Part shown: in pieces, positions 1 through 5,496 of the stretch
How positions within the stretch are numbered: position 1 is the first letter of the stretch
Layout: each line of letters opens with the position of its first letter
Position numbers and translations under genes: made by a program
The notes under the pieces: model-generated
Told to the model about the DNA's origin: nothing
Database searches by the model: none
Seen by the model: the letters and a program-made list of their open reading frames with translations, nothing else
Assembly: GCA_016199025.1 (NCBI GenBank)
Contig: JACQHM010000227.1
Span: 1 to 6,558, forward strand
DNA from: Candidatus Methylomirabilota bacterium
GTDB taxonomy: Bacteria; Methylomirabilota; Methylomirabilia; Methylomirabilales; JACQHM01
Length of the DNA: 6,558 nucleotides
Direction: 5' to 3'

Positions 1-2603
1 CGGGCGCGTTCGGACAGGCTGCCGAAGCGTTCCGCCGCCTCATAGACCCGTTGGTACAGCGCTGTGGCGTCGGCGAATCGGCCCTCGGTATGGGCAATCT
101 TGCCCTCCAGCATGTCAGCTCGAAGCAAGAGCGGGTTGTCCTCGGCACCCACGACCGTACGGCACTGGCGCAGCCGCTCGAGGGCCTCGGCCAGCCGACC
201 TGCCCGGTAGTAAAGCTCTGCCAGGTCACAGAGGGTGTCCGCGACCACCTCATCCGCTGAACCATCATCCCTGGCGAATTGGACAGCCCCGAGCAGCAGG
301 CTCAAGGCCCTGCCGGTCCTGCCTGTGTGCAGACACGCCAACGCGGCCAGCCGATCCGCCTCGGCGAGGTCAACGGGCCGGACCGCGACCGCGCGCATCT
401 TCTTTGCGTCCTCTTCCGCCGCCGGGTACGCCCCAACTCGCAAATGCACGCGAGACGCCCTGCCGTGCGCGAGCGCCACTTTTCGGACGTCATCGGCAGA
501 AGGGGCCTCCAGGCGATGGATCGCTTCGATCACACGGGTGTAACGATGCACCGCCTCGTCGTTGAGGAACAACTGGGCCGCCCGGTCACCCGCGCGGAGG
601 TTGGCATCGGCCGCTTTCGCCCACCGCTCCGCCCGCTCGTAGTGATGGGCGAGCAGTTCGGGAGAAACCTTGAGCGGCCCACCGGCTACCTCGCAGAACG
701 CCGACGCCGTCACGTCGTGCAGCGCGTGGCGATCCCGCAAAAGCAGCGTCTCGTAACACGCCTCCTGCATAAGGGGATTGTAGAAGGCACGCCGTTTTCC
801 AGGATTCTGCACGATAGGCAACACCAATCCTGACTTCTCCAGCTCGGTTAGCAGTGTCTGCATGGGCGGTCTCCACCGGTCTGTCGAGTGCCATACCAGT
901 TGCGCCACGTCCAGATCGAATTCGACGCCTTGCACGGAGTATTGGCACAGCAGCTCACGCGCCGGTTGTTCCAGCCGATCCAGCCGGGACACCATTGCCG
1001 CCCGGATCGATACCGGCAGGCGGACCGACGCCACTCCCGGATCGCAGGACCAGTTCGATCCGTCCTTCGCCGGGATCAGGAAACCGTCATCTACGAGAGA
1101 CCGAACCATTTCCTCAATATGCAACGGCACACCCGCCGCCCGCTGGAGCACATCCCGACGGAGCGCTTCGGGGAGTTTCGCGCCGCGAACCAGTAGATCC
1201 AGCAGTTCGCCGGTTGCAGCGTCGGCAAGCCGGCCGAGCCGGATCACCGCTTCGTGGCGAAGCGACGCCCGTCCCTCGGGGCGGGATGCGACGAGAATCG
1301 GCATAGGCCAACCCTGGGGCCGGGTCGCCAGGGACTCGAACAGCATCGCCGACGCCTCATCCGCGAGTTCGTACGAATCAAGGAACAGCACCAGGCCGGG
1401 CACGCGATCTGCCATACGCGTGAGCAGCATCACGATGCCGCGCTCGAGCATCCGACGCAACGTCTGTGGGTCAGGATCAGGCGCCGTGACAGAAAGCCAG
1501 CTTGGCGCCACGAGGTGCCACAAGGCATCGACGAACGGCTCCAGGTCATCTCCCAATACCGACAAGGCTTCAGCCAACGCCTCCCGCGTCTCCGGTCTAA
1601 GCGCCTGACCGGTGATCTCTCGGATCACACCATAGACCACAAGCCTCGCCAACCCAAAGGGCCGCCGACTCGTATCTGATGTTGCGACGATCATGAGCAG
1701 CCGGATGCCCTCGATTCGAGAGGCCGCTTCCTCGACGAGCCTCGTTTTCCCGATGCCCATCTCGCCGCGGATCTCGATCCATCGGTCCCCGTACCGAGCG
1801 GCCTGCAGGCGCTCAACCAGCTCATGCAGCTCGGTGTCTCGACCAACGATCCGGGCCGAAAGCCCCCCCCGGCCCCTGGGGTCCACCTCCGCCACTTCGC
1901 GGATCAGTTCATAGACCTCGACCGGCCGCTCCTTGCCCTTGACGGACAGCAGCCGGGCAGGCCCAAACGCAAACCGCCCTCGGACCCGAATCGCCACCTC
2001 CCGCGACACCAACACACCCCCCGGTGGCGCGGCTGACTCCAGTCTCGCCGCGAGGTTCACTGTATCACCCATCACCGAGTAATCCATACGCACATCGGAG
2101 CCGACCCTGCCGGCCAAGACCAGCCCGGAATTGATCCCGATCCGCATGCGTAGCGGAACCCCTGTCCGCCGGTGGCACTGCTCGGCGAACTGGGCGAGAA
2201 ACACCTGCATCGCCAGGGCTGCCTGGCACGCCCGGGCTGGGTCGTCCTCGTGCGCGACCGGTGCGCCGAACAGCGCCATCACATTATCCCCGATGTACTT
2301 ATCGATGTACCCCTCTTTCTCCTGGATGATACGGCCCAGCCCCGCGAAGCACTCGTTCATCACCGCGTGCACCTCTTCCGGGTCCAGTTTCTCACACATG
2401 GCTGTGAACCCGCTCACGTCGGCGAACAGAACGGTCACGTCACGCCTCTCGTCACGCAGAGAGGTGGGAGCTTCGGGCCCTCGGGCGGCCCACGTCTGTT
2501 CTTTGGGCGCGGGTGCGTGATCCAGTCTCTGACCACAGTTGCCGCAGAACTTGAAGCTGGAGGGAACTTCACTCGCGCACTTTGGACAGGTGACGTACGA
2601 CAT
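1..2603 (-). CDS. Class III adenylate cyclase with zinc ribbon, STAND-type ATPase and TPR-like region (C-terminus beyond window)
   Basis: I translated the minus strand from the ATG at 2603. It stays open for 867 codons to the left edge, so the 3' end is missing. Residues 6-23 form a zinc ribbon (C6-x2-C9, C20-x2-C23). Residues 53-200 are a class III nucleotide cyclase domain with metal-binding aspartates D62 (FADVSGFT) and D106 (KYIGD), purine-selecting K102 and S176, and transition-state N183 and R187 (GDTVNLAARLE). A complete catalytic set with Lys plus Ser/Thr points to ATP to cAMP, as in class IIIb (soluble-adenylyl-cyclase-like) enzymes. Residues ~250-545 are an NTPase: IVGR box, Walker A GEMGIGKT (280-287) and Walker B LVLFLD (404-409). 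The usual following DLHW is here SYEL. From ~640 the protein is Ala/Leu-rich and helical, TPR-like. No signal peptide or membrane segment is seen, so it is probably cytosolic. The domain architecture is well known; the input signal is not evident. Confidence 0.93.
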   Translation of the reverse strand, partial: MSYVTCPKCASEVPSSFKFCGNCGQRLDHAPAPKEQTWAARGPEAPTSLRDERRDVTVLFADVSGFTAMCEKLDPEEVHAVMNECFAGLGRIIQEKEGYIDKYIGDNVMALFGAPVAHEDDPARACQAALAMQVFLAQFAEQCHRRTGVPLRMRIGINSGLVLAGRVGSDVRMDYSVMGDTVNLAARLESAAPPGGVLVSREVAIRVRGRFAFGPARLLSVKGKERPVEVYELIREVAEVDPRGRGGLSARIVGRDTELHELVERLQAARYGDRWIEIRGEMGIGKTRLVEEAASRIEGIRLLMIVATSDTSRRPFGLARLVVYGVIREITGQALRPETREALAEALSVLGDDLEPFVDALWHLVAPSWLSVTAPDPDPQTLRRMLERGIVMLLTRMADRVPGLVLFLDSYELADEASAMLFESLATRPQGWPMPILVASRPEGRASLRHEAVIRLGRLADAATGELLDLLVRGAKLPEALRRDVLQRAAGVPLHIEEMVRSLVDDGFLIPAKDGSNWSCDPGVASVRLPVSIRAAMVSRLDRLEQPARELLCQYSVQGVEFDLDVAQLVWHSTDRWRPPMQTLLTELEKSGLVLPIVQNPGKRRAFYNPLMQEACYETLLLRDRHALHDVTASAFCEVAGGPLKVSPELLAHHYERAERWAKAADANLRAGDRAAQLFLNDEAVHRYTRVIEAIHRLEAPSADDVRKVALAHGRASRVHLRVGAYPAAEEDAKKMRAVAVRPVDLAEADRLAALACLHTGRTGRALSLLLGAVQFARDDGSADEVVADTLCDLAELYYRAGRLAEALERLRQCRTVVGAEDNPLLLRADMLEGKIAHTEGRFADATALYQRVYEAAERFGSLSERA

Positions 2604-2659
2604 GCTTATGAATTCCGCCTAGTGCAGTGACAATGTTGGATCCTTCACCTTGTTGACCT

Positions 2660-2689
2660 ATGCTAATTCCATCCCGCTCCAGGTGTCAA
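2660..2689 (-). promoter_or_regulatory. Sigma70-type promoter of the cyclase gene
   Basis: On the minus strand there is a consensus -35 TTGACA (2684-2689) and a -10 TAGCAT (2660-2665), separated by 18 bases. Transcription would begin near 2653 and give a leader of about 50 bases before the ATG at 2603. An AGGCGGA Shine-Dalgarno-like stretch lies about 10 bases before that ATG. The promoter lies beyond the terminator of the upstream operon, so the cyclase appears to be transcribed independently. Confidence 0.6.
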
Positions 2690-2716
2690 GCCCATCCGTA
2701 GAGCCGCCAAAAGAAC

Positions 2717-2740
2717 GGGGGAGGCCAAACGGCCTCCCCC
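2717..2740 (-). terminator. Rho-independent-type terminator of the DHS-like/JAMM operon
   Basis: This is a perfect 10-bp stem, GGGGGAGGCC paired with GGCCTCCCCC, closing a 4-base loop. On the minus strand it is followed by GTTCTTTTGG, a short and imperfect T tract. It begins about 43 bases after the JAMM stop codon (2783-2785) and before the cyclase promoter, which is where a minus-strand operon terminator belongs. On the plus strand no T tract follows, so it acts mainly for minus-strand transcription. Confidence 0.75.
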
Positions 2741-2782
2741 TGGCACGCCCTTGAAAGGTGTGAGGTAAGGGTCTGTTACAGG

Positions 2783-3346
2783 CTACAGGGTGTTGGATTC
2801 ATCAGGGGTGGCCGCTTTTTCCACGGTCTTGACCTTGACTTTCAGTTCCGTCTCGATGAGGGCTCGTAGCTCGAGATCCTCAGATTCCGACGCGCCAAGG
2901 GGCACCAGCGGCAGGCTATCCAGGACTTTCCGTTCCGGTTGGAAGAGGTCCAGCCGGCAGCGAAACTCCCCCCTCCGGTTGCCCACCACCGAAACCAGGG
3001 CCTCACTCCCGAAGGTCTCAATGGTCGCCTCGTCCACCTCGCTCCACTCTAGCTCCAGATCGCCGTGACTGTGCCACCAGACCGTGAAGGCGGCGGGGTC
3101 CTGGCCTTCCGCGACGAGCTGTTCGAGGAAGGCGAGGAGGGCCTCGGGGTCCAGCTCCGTCTCCGACCAGGAGGAGGTCTGGGGGAGAAGGAAGACATCG
3201 GTGATGATCGGGCCTTCCTGGCTGACCTCCATCCGTCCCAAGCCGCTCACCTCCATCGGGGAGAGTGCGATGTAGCCTTTGAGCTTGGCAAGGGCGGAGG
3301 GGGCGATGAGGATCCGCTCAGGCAGTGGGTCGGTGAGAAGCGCCAT
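2783..3346 (-). CDS. JAMM/MPN+ family zinc metalloprotease (JAB1/Mov34-type isopeptidase fold)
   Basis: The product has 187 residues. It has the full JAMM signature: H92-S-H94, seven residues, S102, two residues, D105 (HSHGDLELEWSEVD), with E32 in MEVSGLG as the upstream catalytic glutamate. In this family the two His and the Asp bind zinc, and the Glu activates water for cleavage of isopeptide or peptide bonds, typically at ubiquitin-like C-termini. The family is also known from bacterial ubiquitin-like and sulfur-carrier systems. The ATG at 3346 is preferred over an in-frame ATG at 3400. It follows the stop of the upstream gene by one base (TAGGATG) and has GGAGGAG 10 bases upstream, whereas the longer form would add a Trp/Pro-rich leader inside that gene. 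The C-terminal ~55 residues are charged (LKVKVKTVEK). No ubiquitin-like protein, E1 or E2 is seen here, so the substrate is unknown. Confidence 0.88.
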   Translation of the reverse strand: MALLTDPLPERILIAPSALAKLKGYIALSPMEVSGLGRMEVSQEGPIITDVFLLPQTSSWSETELDPEALLAFLEQLVAEGQDPAAFTVWWHSHGDLELEWSEVDEATIETFGSEALVSVVGNRRGEFRCRLDLFQPERKVLDSLPLVPLGASESEDLELRALIETELKVKVKTVEKAATPDESNTL

Positions 3347-3347
3347 C

Positions 3348-4298
3348 CTAGCCAAGCTCCTCCAGGACGGCGGCGGCCAGGAGGGGGACCAGCAGCTCAT
3401 GGTGACCGGTGAGCGAGTAGCCCGTCCCCCCGGCGGCCACCGGCCTCCTGACGACGTTCTGGGTTGGCCGGTAGTGCTGGAGGAAGTCCAGGTTCGCCGT
3501 CACGAAGTCCTTCACCGGGTGACCGAGGTTCCTGGCGACCGTCAAGGCCTTCAAAAAGACCTCGGGGAGGATCACGGCGGAACCCAGGTTCAGATAGACT
3601 CCTCCATCCCCCAGGTCGGCGACGACGGAGGCCAACAGCCGAAAGTCCCGGTGCGTCGCCTCGCCCAGGGCTCTGCCGTCACAGGAGGGGTGCATCTGGA
3701 AGATGTCGGTCCCGAGGGCGACGTGGACCGTCACGGGGAGGTGAAGCCTCGCCCCGGCGGCGAACAGGCTCCGATCGAGGTGCGGTGGATTGAGGGTGAA
3801 GAGTTTCTCACCCAGGGAGTGGCCAAAACCCCATCCTTTTTCGATCCCGTCCTTGATCGCCTCGTTGATCAGGCGGCCCGTCTCTTCAGCCATCCCGAAG
3901 GTCCCGTCGGCTAACGCCGCCTCCACATCCTCCGAGGTCCTTCCCAGAAAGGCCAGCTCGAAGTCATGGACCGCCCCGGCCCCGTGGAGGGCCAGGGCGC
4001 TGACGATCCCCTTCTCCATGAGATCGATCAGGATCGGCGAGAGGCCGACCTTGATGACGTGGCCCCCCAGGCCGACGATGACCGGCTTTCCTTTTTGCTT
4101 CGCTCCTACGATGGCCTGAACGAGGCCGCGAAACTCCTTCCCTGCCAGGATGTTGGGAAGGGTGGCGAGGAACGCTTTGAAGGTTCCCCCCGGACGCCAG
4201 GCCTGCCCTTCATCCTGGAGGGTCATCTTGCTGAAGCGCTCCTGTAACGGATAGGTCTTGATCTTGCCCAGGTCGATGGGCCGGTATTCTTTCGCCAT
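3348..4298 (-). CDS. Deoxyhypusine-synthase-like protein, probably not a true deoxyhypusine synthase
   Basis: This 316-residue protein shows the layout of the deoxyhypusine synthase (DHS) fold. There is a Rossmann-like glycine segment at 72-110 (PVIVGLGGHVIKVGLSPILI, then GIVSALALHGAGAVHDFE), matching the DHS pattern of a beta strand, a Gly-rich turn and an acidic xHD/EED motif. A second half follows with IPV-like LPVTVHVALGTDI (187-199) and a C-terminal ELLVPLLAA (301-309), like the LVFPLLVAE end of eukaryotic DHS. The catalytic lysine of DHS (in SWGK, about 16 residues before that end) seems absent, with RRPVAAGG in its place. Bacteria generally lack hypusinated eIF5A, so a different reaction, perhaps on NAD or a polyamine, is likely but not shown. 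GGGGA lies 7 bases before the ATG. The gene is coupled to the JAMM gene downstream. Family assignment is from remembered motifs. Confidence 0.6.
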   Translation of the reverse strand: MAKEYRPIDLGKIKTYPLQERFSKMTLQDEGQAWRPGGTFKAFLATLPNILAGKEFRGLVQAIVGAKQKGKPVIVGLGGHVIKVGLSPILIDLMEKGIVSALALHGAGAVHDFELAFLGRTSEDVEAALADGTFGMAEETGRLINEAIKDGIEKGWGFGHSLGEKLFTLNPPHLDRSLFAAGARLHLPVTVHVALGTDIFQMHPSCDGRALGEATHRDFRLLASVVADLGDGGVYLNLGSAVILPEVFLKALTVARNLGHPVKDFVTANLDFLQHYRPTQNVVRRPVAAGGTGYSLTGHHELLVPLLAAAVLEELG

Positions 4299-4332
4299 CC
4301 GCGTATCCCCATTGGATGATGCAAATCGTCGT

Positions 4333-4470
4333 TTAAGGCATGAGGCTCATGAACAAAAGGAGCAGGGTCAGGAGGATCAGGACCAGGGCGGTCCCCCAGG
4401 CCAGGACATTCGTCCACCGGGAGTTCACGTAGGGGCCCATCACGTCCCGGTCGTTGATCAGTTTGAGCAT
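4333..4470 (-). pseudogene. Orphan 3' fragment of an Nramp/NRMT-type transporter gene
   Basis: Positions 4331-4470 align without gaps to 5495-5634, the end of the intact transporter gene, at 120 of 140 bases. Translation on the minus strand gives 45 codons from MLKLINDRDVMG to MSLMP and a TAA stop (4333-4335), with 41 of 45 residues identical to the intact copy. Similarity continues about 8 bases past the stop and ends abruptly at 4470, so all but the last membrane helix is lost. Most base differences are synonymous, which implies coding constraint until recently. The stub ends 34 bases before the DHS-like start. The stub begins with ATG preceded by AGGGGAGGG, so translation of a one-helix 45-residue peptide is possible but unproven. 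Confidence 0.85.
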
Positions 4471-4485
4471 CCCTCCCCTCGCCAA

Positions 4486-4525
4486 AATCCTCTTGAAAAA
4501 TCTTATAGAATCTTATATCCTCTTA
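4486..4525 (+). promoter_or_regulatory. AT-rich promoter/operator of the toxin-antitoxin cassette, with phased repeats
   Basis: This is a 40-base AT-rich island in GC-rich DNA. It holds a -35-like TTGAAA (4493-4498) and a -10-like TATATC (4514-4519) with a short 15-base spacer. AATCTTATA occurs at 4499 and 4509, exactly 10 bases apart. ATCCTCTT occurs at 4487 and 4517, exactly 30 bases apart. Repeats on one face of the helix overlapping the promoter fit autorepression by the HTH antitoxin encoded just downstream. The exact -10 is uncertain. Confidence 0.5.
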
Positions 4526-4539
4526 ACCAGGAGGTGACC

Positions 4540-4839
4540 ATGAAGATCCTGACGATCCTGGAAGTGGCAGAGCTCCTCCAGATCCATCGCGATACAGCGT
4601 ACCGCTACGTGCGAGCAGGCAAGCTCCCAGCCGTAAAGGTCGGGAGAAGCTGGCGGGTCCTCCAGGAAGTCTTGGAAGAGTGGCTTCGTGAGCGCTCCGG
4701 CCGGGGTGCTGAAAGCCGGCCGAAGGCGAAGCCCCAGAAGAAAGCGAAGAACCCGCTGATCGCAGGCCTCGGCATGTTTGAGCACGGCGGCCTGACGAAG
4801 GATCTCGACAGGGCCCTGTACGGCGATCGGCACACATGA
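4540..4839 (+). CDS. Excisionase-type HTH antitoxin of a PIN toxin module
   Basis: The product has 99 residues. Residues 3-49 match the excisionase/MerR-like HTH_17 pattern: ILTILEVAELLQIHRDTAYR, then RAGKLPAVKVGRSWRV and a closing EEWL. This is a winged HTH that binds DNA. A basic linker (about 50-70: RSGRG...KAKPQKKAK) leads to a C-terminal segment ending DLDRALYGDRHT, the acidic-plus-LYG type of tail that VapB-class antitoxins use to wrap a PIN toxin. The start at 4540 is set by an excellent AGGAGGTGA (4529-4537). The frame is open further upstream to 4258, but that part crosses the promoter and the nramp remnant. The stop overlaps the toxin start by four bases (ATGA). The pairing with the toxin is the main evidence for antitoxin function. 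Confidence 0.82.
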   Translation: MKILTILEVAELLQIHRDTAYRYVRAGKLPAVKVGRSWRVLQEVLEEWLRERSGRGAESRPKAKPQKKAKNPLIAGLGMFEHGGLTKDLDRALYGDRHT

Positions 4840-5261
4840 AGCTCTTCATTGACACGTGGGGTTGGCTGGCCTTGGGGGACCGACGGGATCCCGCCCACCA
4901 ACGTGTTAAGAAATTCCTCCGTGCCTTCGACAGCCGCGGTGGTCTTGCTTACACGACGGATTACGTCCTCGACGAGACGATCACCAGGCTCTTCATGCTC
5001 GTGCCCTTCCCGATTGCGAAGGGATACGTGGAACGAACGATCTGGGAAGCCGTAGCCACGGGACATCTGCGGTTGGAGCGGATCACCCCGGAACGCTTTG
5101 CAAAAGCGTGGACCTTGCGGAAGCGGTATCACGACAAGCCAGAGATCTCCTTTACGGATCTGACCTCGTTTGTCATCATGGAAGAGCTGAGACTCCGGGA
5201 AGCGCTCACGGCCGATGCCCATTTCGAGTACGTCGGATTAGGATTCACGCGAGTGCCATGA
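4836..5261 (+). CDS. PIN-domain ribonuclease toxin (VapC-like)
   Basis: This 141-residue protein is the usual length for VapC-type toxins. It carries the PIN acidic set: D6 (FIDTWGWLAL), E47 (YVLDET), D108 (ISFTDLTSFVIM) and D127 (ALTADAHFE). These residues bind Mg/Mn in an RNA-cleaving active site; the substrates of this family are usually tRNA or rRNA. No clear Shine-Dalgarno sequence precedes the ATG, which overlaps the antitoxin stop as ATGA, so expression should depend on translation of the antitoxin. The gene is on the strand opposite to all its neighbours, which marks it as an acquired cassette. All four acidic residues are present, so the toxin is probably active. It could act only within this module; the target is not predictable from sequence. 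Confidence 0.88.
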   Translation: MKLFIDTWGWLALGDRRDPAHQRVKKFLRAFDSRGGLAYTTDYVLDETITRLFMLVPFPIAKGYVERTIWEAVATGHLRLERITPERFAKAWTLRKRYHDKPEISFTDLTSFVIMEELRLREALTADAHFEYVGLGFTRVP

Positions 5262-5280
5262 GCAACCCCGGTATGTGAGT

Positions 5281-5411
5281 GAGCCGGCTTTCGAAGGTCA
5301 GGAGAAAGGGACCCATGCCCTCTTCGTGAAACGGGCCTTAGAAAATCGGGGGGAACTCTTCAATGGTCGCCTCGTCTACGCCTCTCCACTTTGGATGAGA
5401 CGGCTCAAAAA
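5281..5411 (-). pseudogene. Decayed remnant of a second JAMM-family gene
   Basis: The minus strand encodes WRGVDEATIEEF, against WSEVDEATIETF around the active-site Asp of the intact JAMM protein. Seventeen bases are identical (5360-5376 and 3018-3034). The frame then reaches TAA, but base similarity continues out of frame through AAGGCCC..GTTTC (intact: GAGGCCCTGGTTTC) to CTGACCTTCGAAAGCCGG (intact: CTGGACCTCTTCCAACCGG). The distance between the DEATIE and LDLF-like points is 75 bases against 81 in the intact gene, so the two are nearly colinear. The N-terminal half with both His residues is missing. The remnant sits just downstream of the intact transporter gene. The ends of the feature are approximate. 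Confidence 0.6.
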
Positions 5412-5496
5412 AGACAGGAGGGGCTCAGGGCCTCACGCCGTCTCCAATGGACCTTAGCATAAGACACCAAGCCAGTCAAAGGTCCCCAATCATCGT

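Noticed and set aside
279..2630. Several plus-strand open frames of 100-250 codons across the left third
   Set aside because: They lie opposite the cyclase gene, whose minus-strand frame is continuous and full of recognisable motifs. The plus-strand translations are Arg/Ser/Pro-rich and match nothing, as expected of shadows in GC-rich DNA.
3347..3400. An 18-residue N-terminal extension of the JAMM protein starting at 3400
   Set aside because: It overlaps the end of the DHS-like gene, reads as a Trp/Pro-rich leader, and lacks a ribosome site, whereas the ATG at 3346 has GGAGGAG at a good distance.
4258..4539. A 94-codon upstream extension of the HTH antitoxin frame
   Set aside because: It crosses the AT-rich promoter and the nramp remnant, and a strong Shine-Dalgarno precedes the ATG at 4540.
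4471..5280. Insertion sequence or integrase-borne island around the toxin-antitoxin cassette
   Set aside because: No transposase, integrase, terminal inverted repeats or target-site duplication is visible. The flanking similarity is explained better by paralogous gene remnants.
5275..5457. A 60-codon GTG-started plus-strand frame after the toxin gene
   Set aside because: No ribosome site and no recognisable motif; it runs antisense over the JAMM remnant.
5407..5485. Possible terminator downstream of the transporter: a T6 run on the minus strand (5407-5412) and a GGACCTT/AAGGTCC inverted repeat (5449-5455, 5479-5485)
   Set aside because: The stem before the T run is only about 4 bp, and the inverted repeat has a 23-base loop and no T tract, so neither is a convincing terminator.
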